The notes under the pieces were generated by a model that searched no databases, was not told the DNA's origin, and saw only the letters and a program-made list of their open reading frames with translations. Below are positions 26,357 through 35,705 of a stretch of DNA of 57,349 nucleotides, one piece after another. Source of the stretch: Moorena bouillonii PNG. GTDB taxonomy: Bacteria; Cyanobacteriota; Cyanobacteriia; Cyanobacteriales; Coleofasciculaceae. The position numbers and the translations under genes were made by a program. Position 1 is the stretch's first letter; every line of letters starts with the position of its first letter. The stretch covers positions 5,276,313 through 5,333,661 of the forward strand of contig NZ_MKZS01000001.1 in NCBI RefSeq assembly GCF_001942495.1. The letters are read 5' to 3'.

Positions 26357-27979
26357 GTGTCTGAAAACCAGAAAACTACTCGTTCCCTAGCTGGCATTGC
26401 CGGGATTGTCGCAGTAGCCACCATTATTAGTAAAGTATTTGGCTTAGTCCGCCAACAAGCCATGGCAGCAGCCTTTGGAGTTGGTCCGGTTATCAACGCC
26501 TACAGCTATGCTTACGTGATCCCTGGGTTTTTATTAATCCTCCTCGGTGGCATTAACGGACCGTTTCATAGCGCCTTAGTTAGTGTTCTCTCTAAACGCG
26601 ATAAATCAGAAGCCCCACGGCTGGTGGAAACAGTAACTACCTTAGTTGCTTGCATCCTGTTACTGGTAACCATTGGTCTAGTGCTATTTGCTCCAGTCTT
26701 CATTGATGTTCTAGCACCAGGGTTTCAGGATACCCCAGAAGGGTTACAAGTAAGAGCGATCGCAATCCGGCAATTACAGATTATGGCACCCATGGCAGTG
26801 CTAGCCGGATTAATTGGCATTGGCTTTGGTACCCTCAATGCTAGCGATCAATACTGGCTACCCGCCGTCAGTCCCTTATTTTCCAGCATCACCGTCATTG
26901 TTGGCTTAGGAATATTAGCCCTACAGTTGGGTAAACAAATTAGTAGTCCCGAATTTGCCATGATCGGTGGGATTGTCTTAGCTGGGGGTACCCTTGCTGG
27001 AGCAACTCTTCAATGGGTAGTGCAGCAAATCGCTCAGTGGCGCAGTGGTCTAGGTAAAATACGCCTACGATTTAACTGGGGTATCCCTGGAGTCAAAGAC
27101 GTGATGCAGGTCATGGCTCCAGCAACCTTTTCCTCTGGGATGCTACATATTAATGTCTACACCGACTTATTCTTTGCCTCTTTTCTGCCCCAAGCCGATG
27201 CCGCTGCTGCTAGCTTAAACTATGCCAATCTTTTAGTGAATACCCCTCTAGGCATTATTTCTAATGTCATTCTAGTTCCCCTACTGCCAGTATTTTCCCG
27301 ACTAGCTGCTCCTGAAAATTGGCCAGAACTCAAGCAACGGATTCGCCAGGGAATTCTGCTCACTGCCTTGACAATGTTACCTTTAAGTGCATTGATGGTG
27401 ACCTTAGCCATGCCCATCGTGCAGGTAGTGTATCAGCGTCAAGCCTTTGATGCTAATGCCTCTCGGTTAGTCGCATCAGTGCTCATGGCTTATGGGATGG
27501 GCATGTTTGTCTACTTGGGACGGGATGTGCTAGTGCGGGTATTTTATGGTTTAGGAGATGGACAGACACCCTTTCGTCTGAGTGTGATTAATATTATTCT
27601 CAATGCTGTACTAGATTATTTTCTAATCGATGCCTTTGGTACACCCGGTATTGTATTTGCCACCATTGGTGTGAATGCCTTTTCCATGGTAGTGCTGTTA
27701 TGGCTATTAAACCGCAGGCTAAATGGCTTACCTTGGCAAGAGTGGATCTTGCCAATTCTAGGTTTAGCTGTCAGTAGTGTAATAGCTGGTGCCGTAAGTT
27801 GGGGAGTCAGTTGGGGGTGTGAGCAAGTATTAGAAACTAGTATTATTTGGGTGCAGTTGCTGCAATTGAGTTTAGCTGGATTGGTAGGCTTAGGCGTGTT
27901 TGGTTTGTTAGCAACTCAGTTGAAGTTACCAGAAGTCGATATGTTTGTAGCTCGTGTGCGGCAGAAGCTGGGTCGTTGA
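26357..27979 (+). CDS. murJ: Lipid II flippase MurJ
   Basis: A 540-residue MATE/MOP-type integral membrane protein with about 14 transmembrane helices that flips lipid II to the periplasmic side for peptidoglycan synthesis. Family signatures are clear: ATIISKVFGLVRQQAMAAAFG at the start, the loop GGINGPFHSALVSVLSK in place of the usual GAxxxAFxPxF region, and GLGDGQTPFRLSVINIILNAVLDY in the second half. I chose the GTG at 26357, preceded closely by AAGGA; no ATG is in a better place. It ends at 27979, just before a long tandem repeat that separates it from a convergent glycosyltransferase gene. Confidence 0.85.
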   Translation: MSENQKTTRSLAGIAGIVAVATIISKVFGLVRQQAMAAAFGVGPVINAYSYAYVIPGFLLILLGGINGPFHSALVSVLSKRDKSEAPRLVETVTTLVACILLLVTIGLVLFAPVFIDVLAPGFQDTPEGLQVRAIAIRQLQIMAPMAVLAGLIGIGFGTLNASDQYWLPAVSPLFSSITVIVGLGILALQLGKQISSPEFAMIGGIVLAGGTLAGATLQWVVQQIAQWRSGLGKIRLRFNWGIPGVKDVMQVMAPATFSSGMLHINVYTDLFFASFLPQADAAAASLNYANLLVNTPLGIISNVILVPLLPVFSRLAAPENWPELKQRIRQGILLTALTMLPLSALMVTLAMPIVQVVYQRQAFDANASRLVASVLMAYGMGMFVYLGRDVLVRVFYGLGDGQTPFRLSVINIILNAVLDYFLIDAFGTPGIVFATIGVNAFSMVVLLWLLNRRLNGLPWQEWILPILGLAVSSVIAGAVSWGVSWGCEQVLETSIIWVQLLQLSLAGLVGLGVFGLLATQLKLPEVDMFVARVRQKLGR

Positions 27980-27984
27980 GAGTC

Positions 27985-28130
27985 TTCAACCTTCTAACCT
28001 TAAACCTTCTAACCTTAAACCTTCTAACCTTAAACCTTCTAACCTTAAACCTTCTAACCTTCAACCTTCTAAACTTAAACCTTAAACCTTCAACCTTAAA
28101 CCTTCAACCTTCAACCTTCAACCTTCAACC
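27985..28130. repeat. Tandem repeat (CCTTCTAACCTTAAA and variants)
   Basis: Repeats built from 7-base words CCTTCTA, ACCTTAA and CCTTCAA, about 20 in all. The right end is read on the minus strand as the last codons (KVEG) of the convergent glycosyltransferase. Confidence 0.9.
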
Positions 28131-29334
28131 CACTTTCTCGTATCCACTGCAAATGCTGGGATAATAACTGATTTAAATCATAACCCTGTTGAATGGTTTC
28201 CCTGGCCTTAGCGCGAATACCAGCCATCTGTTCTGGATGGTCGAGAGCTTCCTCAACCCGATCGGCGATTTCCTCTGGCGAGAAAAAGTCTACTAACAAA
28301 CCATTAATCCCATCTTCAATCACCTCTGTCACTGGGGGAGTATCAGACGCTACTACCAAACAACCTGTAGAAAGGGATTCTAGCATCGACCAAGACAGAA
28401 CAAAAGGACGGGTGAGATAAACATGAACAGAGGAAGCTTGAAGGACTTGTAAGTATTCTGAGTAAGGAAGTAAACCAGTAAAGTGGACTCTGTCTAGGTC
28501 AAGGGGTACTTTTTCTAACATCAAGTCTTTGTAAGTTTTACCATCAGGTAGGGTTTTACCATAAGCCACCCGATTTTCCCCGACAATCACAGCATGACAC
28601 TTAGGACGTCGCTGCTGAAGGATACCGATTGCTTCGATCAATTGGGGAAAACCTCGATAAGGTTCCATTCCTCGTGCCACATAGGTGACTAGTTCTTCCA
28701 CCTCAGACAAGTCTAAGTTGATCCGTTTTAGTACTAACTTTGCCCCTGGGTTGGGTTTAAAGAACTCGGTATCCACCCCATCATGACGCACGGTAATTCT
28801 GTTGTGGAAGTCGGCTGGAAATTGCTGGCGCTGCCAGTAAGTGGGAGATAATCCGCGATCGCAACTGGCTAGGTCTAACAGAATCGGGGCATTTTTCATC
28901 CGAATCCGGGCTTCATCGTCAGCGTTTAGGGGCTCGGATGGATCAAAATCAGCATCTGTGCCATGGGCATGATAAAACCACTCGAAGTAGCACAGTAATC
29001 TGGCTTGGGGGAAAGCGTCTTTGATAAATAACGTTGGTCCCCAACCCGAATGACCATAGACCACATCAGGAACAAATCCCTTAGCCTTGAGCTGATTGGC
29101 TAAGCGATATACGCCTTGACCCTGAAGTACGGCATTTTCTAAGGGTCTAACATAGTGGTGAGTTTCTGGACGTGCTTCCCTAGAGGGATTGTAAAGAGCT
29201 TTGAGCACTCCAGGGAGTTGCCCTTCCTTGCGCCTGGTACCAAACACAACCTGGTTGCGGTTATCTTTAGCTAAAGCAGTTGCTATGTGGCGAAACTGGG
29301 CAGGGAAATTGGGATGTAGGAATAGAATACGCAT
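28111..29334 (-). CDS. Glycosyltransferase family 4
   Basis: A GT-B fold glycosyltransferase of about 407 residues, starting at the ATG at 29334 (MRILFLHPNFPAQFRHI); the longer reading to 29367 adds eleven unlikely residues. N-terminal domain: FPAQFRHIATALA, VYGHSGWGPTLF. C-terminal domain: VTYVARGMEPYRGFPQLIEAI, then SWSMLESLSTGCLVVASDTPPVTEVIEDGINGLLVDF, where the Glu residues of the ESLSTGC and EVIEDG motifs bind the donor nucleotide sugar. The sequence resembles the cyanobacterial homologues of the sucrose/exopolysaccharide type GT4 enzymes, and the acceptor is unknown. The last residues come from a tandem repeat array. Confidence 0.8.
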   Translation of the reverse strand: MRILFLHPNFPAQFRHIATALAKDNRNQVVFGTRRKEGQLPGVLKALYNPSREARPETHHYVRPLENAVLQGQGVYRLANQLKAKGFVPDVVYGHSGWGPTLFIKDAFPQARLLCYFEWFYHAHGTDADFDPSEPLNADDEARIRMKNAPILLDLASCDRGLSPTYWQRQQFPADFHNRITVRHDGVDTEFFKPNPGAKLVLKRINLDLSEVEELVTYVARGMEPYRGFPQLIEAIGILQQRRPKCHAVIVGENRVAYGKTLPDGKTYKDLMLEKVPLDLDRVHFTGLLPYSEYLQVLQASSVHVYLTRPFVLSWSMLESLSTGCLVVASDTPPVTEVIEDGINGLLVDFFSPEEIADRVEEALDHPEQMAGIRAKARETIQQGYDLNQLLSQHLQWIRESGLKVEG

Positions 29335-29436
29335 TGAGAATAGCAAAGGGCAAATTGTATGTGGCAAATGGTGAATCGATTTTTTCGGATTTTTTCTTAA
29401 TTAACCATTAACCATTAACAATTTGCCATTGATTAA

Positions 29437-30924
29437 CTAACTGTTTTTTGGTTTTGGAATCGTAATATCTAAGACGGTGATGTCCTGGGAAAGGCTAGTC
29501 AGGGCTGGTTCGATTTGGGAAGCATTGCCCACAACTACGGTAACAATCTGATCAGGTTTGAGATACTTTTCCGCCACCCGCTGTACATCCTCAATCGTAG
29601 TAGCTGTGACTGCCTTTTGATAACGGAAGATGAAATCCTCTGGGTAGCCATAGTATTCATAGCGCATCAGCCGAGATAGGGTTTGCTCTGGCTTCTGGAA
29701 GTTGAACACAAAGGAGTTGAGAACACTTTCTTTTGCCTTAGCCAATTCTTCTGAGCTAATCGGACTAGTGCGAAGTTTCTGGATTTCATCTAGAACGGAT
29801 TTAATAAAGGGTACCGTGGTTTCAGAGCGAGTTTGTCCCCCAGCAATAAACAAACCTGGATAGTCATAGCGAACACTCCAAACCCCGTAGACCGAGTAAG
29901 CTAGACCTTGACGCGATCGCACTTCGTTAAATAGTCTGCCCCCAAATCCATTCATCACCTCATTTAACACAGAAAGGGCGGCGTAGTCAGGGCTATTGAG
30001 TTTGCCCCCGATATGTCCCATTTGAATATTACTTTGGGTCAGTTGAGGTTGATCCACAAAAAATATACCCCCTAACTGAGCCTGGGATGCGTCTGGCACC
30101 TTTGGCTGTGCTGGCGCAGAGGCAGATTTCCAACTCCCAAATTTCTCCTCAATTAGCGATCGCATTTTTTCGGAATCAAAATCCCCCACAATACCCAGTA
30201 TCATATTTTCTGGATACACATACTTCTGTGAGAAAGTGATTAAATCATTACGAGAGATATTGTCTAGATGCTCATACTCTATCGTGCGGGCATAGGGGCT
30301 AGTGTCACCGTAGATCAGTTTCCTAAATTCACGAGAAGCAATATCACCGGGATCATCATTGCGGCGGGCAATTTGTCCCGCTAGTTGCTGTTTAGCTAGG
30401 GCCAGCTTAGCTCGTGCAAAGGCGGGCTTTTGAATAACTTCAGCAAACAAATCAAAGACCAAGTCCAAATCTTCGCTCAAAGCACTAAAACTCGCACTGC
30501 CAGAACTAGTATCAATACTAGTTTCCACCGAAGCTGCCTTTTCTTCTAAAAGCACATTTAACTCATTGCCTGAGTGTTCAGTGGTACCCCCAGTACGCAT
30601 CACTTCTCCAGCCATAGTCGCTAAGCCAATTTTGTCAGCAGGCTCAAGGCGATCCCCCGTGCGAATCATTGCTGTACCACTCACCAAAGGCAATTCATGG
30701 TCTTCCATCAAATAGACCACCATCCCATTATCTAACTGATACCGAGTGTAGTCCGGTAGCTGAATTGCTGGTAACGGGTCAAAGTCTAATTCATCGTAAT
30801 GGCGTGGGGTATCAGCTATTGCTGGTAGACGAGAAACAAGCACTACCACTAGCATTGTCACCACTAGTAGCCCGATCCATTTCAGGTATTTGGGATTTTG
30901 GCTTTTCGATTTTAGATTGGTCAT
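29437..30924 (-). CDS. M16 peptidase, non-catalytic subunit type
   Basis: A 495-residue M16 (insulinase-like) protein with an N-terminal membrane or signal segment (WIGLLVVTMLVVVLVSRLP). The normal zinc motif HxxEH is absent: the equivalent position reads GLATMAGEVMRTGG. The second domain has the conserved substrate-binding pattern with Arg and Tyr (VRSRQGLAYSVYGVWS). This is how the non-catalytic partner of paired M16 enzymes looks. The next gene in the operon (31266-32888) carries HxxEH, so the two probably form a heterodimer in the periplasm that degrades short peptides. The two are separated by about 340 bases of tandem repeats. Confidence 0.8.
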   Translation of the reverse strand: MTNLKSKSQNPKYLKWIGLLVVTMLVVVLVSRLPAIADTPRHYDELDFDPLPAIQLPDYTRYQLDNGMVVYLMEDHELPLVSGTAMIRTGDRLEPADKIGLATMAGEVMRTGGTTEHSGNELNVLLEEKAASVETSIDTSSGSASFSALSEDLDLVFDLFAEVIQKPAFARAKLALAKQQLAGQIARRNDDPGDIASREFRKLIYGDTSPYARTIEYEHLDNISRNDLITFSQKYVYPENMILGIVGDFDSEKMRSLIEEKFGSWKSASAPAQPKVPDASQAQLGGIFFVDQPQLTQSNIQMGHIGGKLNSPDYAALSVLNEVMNGFGGRLFNEVRSRQGLAYSVYGVWSVRYDYPGLFIAGGQTRSETTVPFIKSVLDEIQKLRTSPISSEELAKAKESVLNSFVFNFQKPEQTLSRLMRYEYYGYPEDFIFRYQKAVTATTIEDVQRVAEKYLKPDQIVTVVVGNASQIEPALTSLSQDITVLDITIPKPKNS

Positions 30925-30965
30925 TGGTCATTCGTGATGGGTAATTGGATCAGTAGTTGTTGGTT

Positions 30966-31260
30966 ACCAGGTTTAAGGTTAGGAGGTTGAAGGTTAGGAG
31001 GTTGAAGGTTGAAGGTTAGGAGGTTGAAGGTTGAAGATTAGGAGGTTGAAGGTTGAAAGTTAACCAGTTGTTCGCGTAGCGTGGCCAATAGGCCAAGGTT
31101 AAGCGGTTGCCGGTTGCCGATTATACACTTTACCCTTCAACCAAACCACCTACCCTACATCAGATCCCTGGGCATGAACAACCAAACAACATTCAACCTT
31201 CAACCTTCTAACCTTCAACCTTCTAACCTTCAACCTTCAACTGAGAGCAACCTTGAACCG
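30966..31260. repeat. Tandem repeats between the two M16 genes
   Basis: GGTTGAAGGTTAGGA-type units (30966-31065), a GTAGCGTGGCCAATAGGCCA segment (about 31074-31096), a short unique stretch, and AACCTTCTAACCTTCAACC units (31187-31245). The array splits what is probably one operon. Confidence 0.85.
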
Positions 31261-31265
31261 TTGAG

Positions 31266-32888
31266 TTACTGACTTGGTAAAATCCGTCCAATCGTGCGAT
31301 TTTCTGGTCGAAAGGTTGCCTGAGCCACCCGCTGAATGTCTTCTGCACTCACTTTCTCTATATCTTCTATTTCCTTAAACAAGTTACGCCAATCACCGGT
31401 TTGGACCTCATAGGTTGCCAAATTTCTGGCCATACCCATATTGGAATCAAGCGATCGCAATAGGCTAGCCCTTGCCTGAGTTTTTACCCGTTCCAATTCT
31501 TGGGGTGAAACTAGTTCAGTTTTGAGCTTTTCAATGTCTTCTTCCAATGCACTTGCCACCTCTTCTACCGTGTGTCCCGGTGCAGTTAGGGCATAGAACA
31601 ACATTAAATTAGGATATTTATCACCAGGAAAGCCACTAAAACCTGCCGCCGATAGGGCTACTTGTTTCCCTTCTACCAGAGACTTATATAGGCGAGAGGT
31701 TCGACCATCACTGAGCAAATTGCCCATAATTTCATAAACCACATGGTCAGGATGGGTAATCCCTGGTCGATGGTATCCTTCCAAATACCAGGGTTGCGAG
31801 GGTAATTTCAAGGTAACTTCCTTGGTTTCGGCCTGTGGTGGTTCTACCGTAGTGACTTGAGGGATTTCGCTTTGATGGTTGTAGCGTCCAAAGTAGACTT
31901 TAGCTAGGCGTTTCACCTGCTTTGGGTCCACATCTCCGGCAATAGCTACAGTTAAGTTATTCGGACTATAGTAAGTGTCAAAAAACTCCTGGACATCTTG
32001 GCGAGTGAGATTGCGAATGTCTTTGTTGTAGCCAATCACCGGACGCCGATAAGGGTGCTTGGTATAGGCAGTATCCAAGAACGCCTCAATCATTTGACCG
32101 ATCGGAGAGTTATCAGTGCGCAGACGACGCTCTTCGAGGATTACCTCTTGTTCCTTATAAAATTCTCGAAATACTGGCTCAAGGAAACGTTCCGACTCTA
32201 GGGACATCCACAGCTCTAATTTGTTCGATGGCAAGCTGTAGAAGTACACCGTATAATCCGTAGACGTTGCCGCATTCAAGCCCACGCCTCCTGATTGCTC
32301 AATAATTTGACCCAACTCATTCTGCTGGACATACTTAGCCGCCTCAGCTTCGACTTCGGCAAACTCTTCCTGTAACTTAGCCACCTCTGCCTCATTCCCA
32401 GTGGCTTGATACTCTTTAATTTGTTTCTTCAATTCGTCCAACTTGTCCAGCAGACTTTTTTCTGCCTCATAGTTGGTAGTACCAATCCGGGTGGTACCTT
32501 TAAACGCTAAATGTTCTAAGAAGTGAGCCACACCGGTTTTGCCATCCGGTTCATCCACACCACCTACATCGGCATAGGTAAGAAGAGAAACTACTGGTGC
32601 TTCGTGGTTTTCCAGGACAATGAACTTCATGCCATTATCCAGGGTAAACTCAGTTACCCGTTGGATCACCCGGTCTAGATAGGGTTGGATTGAGGTTGAG
32701 GGTGATGCTGGGGTTTCAGTACGGGCTAATGCAATAGTCGAGAATGTTCCCCAGATTAGGATTGCTGCCCCCAGATAAGATAAAATCGATAGGGACTTGA
32801 TAGATCCTGTCTTGAATAAGCACCGAAGTGGTCTTAAGTGATCAGCAACACGCTGGAGAAACACGACCAATCCATTCTGTTTAGTCAT
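31266..32888 (-). CDS. M16 peptidase, catalytic subunit
   Basis: A 540-residue M16 peptidase. After an N-terminal cytoplasmic stretch there is a hydrophobic signal/anchor segment (about 33-54, LSILSYLGAAILIWGTFSTI), then the inverted zinc motif H122-F-L-E-H126 (VAHFLEHLAFKGT). An insertion of about 55 charged, coiled-coil-like residues (LDKLDELKKQIKEYQATGNE onward, about 146-195) follows before the family sequence resumes; the distal zinc ligand Glu is expected in KEQEVILEE. It most likely partners the non-catalytic M16 protein encoded downstream. The long N-terminus before the hydrophobic segment is unusual and may mean a later start. Confidence 0.85.
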   Translation of the reverse strand: MTKQNGLVVFLQRVADHLRPLRCLFKTGSIKSLSILSYLGAAILIWGTFSTIALARTETPASPSTSIQPYLDRVIQRVTEFTLDNGMKFIVLENHEAPVVSLLTYADVGGVDEPDGKTGVAHFLEHLAFKGTTRIGTTNYEAEKSLLDKLDELKKQIKEYQATGNEAEVAKLQEEFAEVEAEAAKYVQQNELGQIIEQSGGVGLNAATSTDYTVYFYSLPSNKLELWMSLESERFLEPVFREFYKEQEVILEERRLRTDNSPIGQMIEAFLDTAYTKHPYRRPVIGYNKDIRNLTRQDVQEFFDTYYSPNNLTVAIAGDVDPKQVKRLAKVYFGRYNHQSEIPQVTTVEPPQAETKEVTLKLPSQPWYLEGYHRPGITHPDHVVYEIMGNLLSDGRTSRLYKSLVEGKQVALSAAGFSGFPGDKYPNLMLFYALTAPGHTVEEVASALEEDIEKLKTELVSPQELERVKTQARASLLRSLDSNMGMARNLATYEVQTGDWRNLFKEIEDIEKVSAEDIQRVAQATFRPENRTIGRILPSQ

Positions 32889-33020
32889 ACAAGGGTGGCA
32901 GTAACGAACTTACAGAACTCTCCCACAACGCCCACCGCTTTCTAGGGTGGGATGTAGTGGTACCGCCTAGAGGCGGCGTGAGGTTAACAACTAATAAGCT
33001 AGCGTCTCTTCATCAAGTGT

Positions 33021-33370
33021 TTGACACTCCCCGCCGAAGTAAGAACGGGGATTCTTAGTTCTACGACACGCCTTAAAATTAGCTATCCTGAAAGGCAATA
33101 TTCAAGCCAAATACCCGTTCAATCAGCAACCAAGCATCAAGCCTAACTTAACTAATCCCAGTGGGCTTATCTCCCTAAGCGCTAGGTACTAGGAGTGTCT
33201 AATATAACTGTTTCTCCCTTCCCTCGTTCCCGTGTGCCGGAGACGAAACCTTAGAAGAGTGGAGCCTTTATGGTTAGTCGGCTATGAGTAAAAGGGTTAA
33301 AACTTTTTGATTAAGGCTCCACTCTTCTTACGGTAACTTCTAACCCCACGGTACGTTATATATTTTGAAT
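33021..33370 (-). ncRNA. ORF-less omega-RNA/HEARO-like element, copy 1
   Basis: On the minus strand this region aligns with the element at 40255-40517: AACGTACCGTGGGG, GGCACACGGGAACGAGGG, AAGGGAGAAAC, CGCTTAGGGAGATAAGCCC, TTTAAGGCG near the end, then the terminal hairpin GAATCCCCG ... CGGGGAGTGTCAA (33021-33055). That terminal hairpin is the right-end pattern I associate with IS200/IS605-type TnpB/IscB elements. No nuclease gene is present. A long stem (16-bp arms 33253-33268 and 33313-33328, AGAAGAGTGGAGCCTT) is inserted relative to copy 2. The 5' part is cut off by the repeat at 33420. The RNA identity is inferred. Confidence 0.5.
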
Positions 33371-33419
33371 TTGCTACTTTACTGGTTTTCGGTATCCGTT
33401 AAGACCCATGCGTTTTAGC

Positions 33420-33489
33420 GGTGCGACCCGTGGCGAATTTAATTAGCCGAACGCGCCCCGCGTCTCCTACGGAGAACGGAAAGCGCACC
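33420..33489. repeat. GGTGCG-type element, long copy
   Basis: Same ends as the copy at 22964-23010 (GGTGCGACCCGTGGCGAAT ... AAAGCGCACC), with an extra AGCCGAACGCGCCCCGCG / CGTCTCCTACGGAGAACGG segment inside. It truncates the 5' side of the omega-RNA-like element. Confidence 0.7.
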
Positions 33490-33797
33490 GGCGAGGTTTT
33501 TCGCGCCTCGTGTACTAGCATCGCTTTACGTCGTTATTGAATCAGGTAGTACCGACGAATCCTACCTGTGCGCTTTCTACACAATTATTGTATTATAAAC
33601 CTTTGCCTTGACAAATTCCGGAAAAATCGCCCGTTTATGGGCACCTCAAGTAGCGTGGCCAAACGCGCCCCGCGTGGCCTTTTGGCCAAGGCCAGCTTGA
33701 AACCCAAATTTTTGGTCACAATCAAGGCATGATTACCATCACCTACTACTAGAAGCTCAAGCCAACTCTGTCTCAAATTTGACAATTATGGGGTGAA
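33490..33797. other. Intergenic region with GCGTGGCC repeat fragments
   Basis: Holds pieces such as GTAGCGTGGCCAAACGCGCC and GGCCTTTTGGCCAAGGCC (33651-33690), a common palindromic motif in this window. A 66-codon minus-strand frame crosses it but is not convincing. It probably contains the promoter of the TetR gene. Confidence 0.5.
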
Positions 33798-33845
33798 GTG
33801 TTGGACAATTTGGATAATAGCGCTACAAGTTTCATTTTGACACCC

Positions 33846-34460
33846 ATGGGAATAATAAATCAGCCAACTCAGTCAGAGACAGAGACCAGGCAACGTATCC
33901 TGACAGCAGCACGACGTTTGTTTGCCAGTCGAGGTTATAACGGGACAACCACCAGGGAGTTAGCCAGTACTGCTGGGGTCGCTGAAGGTACCCTATTTCG
34001 TCATTTTGAAAACAAAAAGGCCATCCTGATTGAAGTCGCCACCCAGGGTTGGGTAGACATTCTCACCGATTTGCTCACAGAACTCAGTGAAATGGGCAGC
34101 TATAAAGCAGTAGCACAGATGATGCGGCGGCGAATGATGCGTATGGGTGAGAATGCGGATCTGATGCGAGTATGCTTTATGGAAGCCCAATTCCACCCAG
34201 AATTGCGCGATCGCATTCAGTCAGAAGTGATTATTAAAATGACCGATGTGGCTGAAGCCTTTTTTGAAACCGCCATTGAGCGAGGCATTTATCGCCCTAT
34301 GAACCCCAAGATTTTGGCTCAGGTGTTCTTAGGCATGTTTGCCGTTGCTGGTTTCAGTCACAATACCATCCTCGATTCAGATGCCTCCCCCAAAGAGATT
34401 CAAGAAATGGCAGAAGGCATTGCTGATATTTTCCTCAATGGAGTGTTGGTTAAGGAATAA
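33846..34460 (+). CDS. TetR-family transcriptional regulator
   Basis: About 204 residues from the ATG at 33846 (MGIINQPTQSETETRQRIL). The frame is open upstream but no better start is seen. The N-terminal helix-turn-helix is textbook: ILTAARRLFASRGYNGTTTRELASTAGVAEGTLFRHFENKKAIL. The C-terminal ligand-binding part is helical, with a Met/Arg-rich segment (AQMMRRRMMRMGENADLMRV). Such proteins repress nearby genes, often their own promoter, until a small molecule binds. No adjacent target is obvious: the next gene is convergent. Confidence 0.85.
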   Translation: MGIINQPTQSETETRQRILTAARRLFASRGYNGTTTRELASTAGVAEGTLFRHFENKKAILIEVATQGWVDILTDLLTELSEMGSYKAVAQMMRRRMMRMGENADLMRVCFMEAQFHPELRDRIQSEVIIKMTDVAEAFFETAIERGIYRPMNPKILAQVFLGMFAVAGFSHNTILDSDASPKEIQEMAEGIADIFLNGVLVKE

Positions 34461-34565
34461 AGCAGGAGTGCCTAAATATGCCAAATAACAATTAACAATC
34501 AACAAATCACCAATGATGATAGAGTACCTAAATGAATTGTGATAATTTTCGTTCCCTGTTCCCTT

Positions 34566-35027
34566 TTACCTATTCCCTGTTCCCTTTGCTATAGCTAAAT
34601 CTCGTGCTTGTTTAGTCCATCGTGCCACCTGATCAACACCAGGACAAAGGTCTCGGCGCTTCATGGTTGCTACCTGTAGGCGTAAAATATTTTGGTGCAA
34701 GCGGTGAGGGGGAGTCTGAGCTAGTTGGGTTAAAGAGCATATTCCTGCATGTAACACTAGTCCACAATATTGGCAGCCAATGCTAGGGATACGAGCTAAA
34801 TCGGCTAGGGCGACCCATTTATTGACGTACTGAGTCTTAACCTTTAACTGGTTAGCTAGCGCTTGTTTAGCTTGGCCTGTGCTTGCCTTGTCGAGCAACT
34901 GCCTAGTGGTGGTAATGCCCAATTCTTTTAGTTTTGATTGATCTTGAATACTTAATCCGGGCAACTGCTCAATTGACCAGTCACTGACTTGGGTAGTTCT
35001 CGGATGAATTTTGGATTTAGTAGACAT
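34566..35027 (-). CDS. DUF4332 helix-hairpin-helix protein
   Basis: A 153-residue protein of the DUF4332 family, with helix-hairpin-helix-like segments (IEQLPGLSIQDQSKLKELGITTTRQLLDKAS and LADLARIPSIGCQYCGLVLHAGICSLTQLAQT). The second resembles the comEA/pol X type DNA-binding motif, so nucleic-acid binding is plausible. The first is the typical family start. The last residues (AKGTGNR) and the stop codon come from the heptamer repeat GGGAACA / GGGAATA at 34555-34585, so the original C-terminus may differ. It stands alone. Function unknown. Confidence 0.75.
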   Translation of the reverse strand: MSTKSKIHPRTTQVSDWSIEQLPGLSIQDQSKLKELGITTTRQLLDKASTGQAKQALANQLKVKTQYVNKWVALADLARIPSIGCQYCGLVLHAGICSLTQLAQTPPHRLHQNILRLQVATMKRRDLCPGVDQVARWTKQARDLAIAKGTGNR

Positions 35028-35340
35028 CTAGACTACCGGGAAATGATGCTTCTACATTAATCTAGCCTACACCGAACCGCAACAGGGCATCATACCTGAT
35101 AGCAGTTCTCTATTGGGTGAGATACCTCCGCCTTGGGGTTGGGAGTAGGGCAAGGGGAGATAGAGTGTGGGGAGATGGGGAAATGGGGAGATGGGGAGTC
35201 AGATCAGCAACTGGGGCGGAAACCACGCTCAAACTTCAACAAACCACCATACATCAGTATCCGGATCTCGGTTCCGTGGAAATGAATACTGGCTTAGTGT
35301 CAAAACCGGCCAGATCACATTTGTGCTTCCAAGAAATCTA

Positions 35341-35640
35341 ATGCAACATATATGGACTTCTGTGGATAAGCTTGGTAAAGCTTTACTAGGGGATATGTGG
35401 AGAAGTGTATACCTGAGCCTTCAGGATGCGATCGCTCTGCTTGTAATCCTCTACATTCCTAGTTTAATCGGGCAGTTAATTCTCTCCAACAGCTTCTTAG
35501 ATTTTAGTGTTTGTATGGAGAGTGCCATTGGTGTCCAATTTTATGCCAGCTTAATCATCGGTGCCGCTAATTTTTTGCTCTGGATCCTGATTGCTGGTCG
35601 CATAATTGGTCGTTTATGGGCACATTTCAATAATTTCTAA
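35341..35640 (+). CDS. Small hypothetical membrane protein
   Basis: About 99 residues from the ATG at 35341 (MQHIWTSVDKLGKALL). The frame extends to 35167, but that part covers a GGGAGATGGGGAAATG repeat and is unlikely. Two hydrophobic helices (AIALLVILYIPSLIGQLIL and FYASLIIGAANFLLWILIAGRIIG) separated by a short loop with FSVCMES suggest a small integral membrane protein. I do not recognise the family. Another small membrane protein follows 66 bases downstream on the same strand. Confidence 0.55.
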   Translation: MQHIWTSVDKLGKALLGDMWRSVYLSLQDAIALLVILYIPSLIGQLILSNSFLDFSVCMESAIGVQFYASLIIGAANFLLWILIAGRIIGRLWAHFNNF

Positions 35641-35705
35641 TCTCATTCAACTTTTAATTATAACAGTTTTCAATCGGTTGAGGTATTTTCCTTCTTGGTT
35701 TTAGA

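Noticed and set aside
27985-28130. Possible CRISPR array, because of the regular repeats.
   Set aside because: The units are 7-15 bases with no unique spacers between them, and there are no cas genes. The same kind of array occurs inside and between ordinary genes.
30966-31260. Possible CRISPR array or regulatory RNA between the M16 genes.
   Set aside because: It is made of heptamer-based tandem repeats like those elsewhere in the window, with only short unique pieces.
33585-33785. A 66-codon minus-strand reading frame upstream of the TetR gene.
   Set aside because: It crosses palindromic repeat fragments, has no recognisable protein pattern and lies in the expected promoter region.
35117-35340. 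Upstream extension of the small membrane protein at 35341.
   Set aside because: It is translated from a GGGAGATGGGG repeat and has no family pattern. The ATG at 35341 begins the hydrophobic protein.
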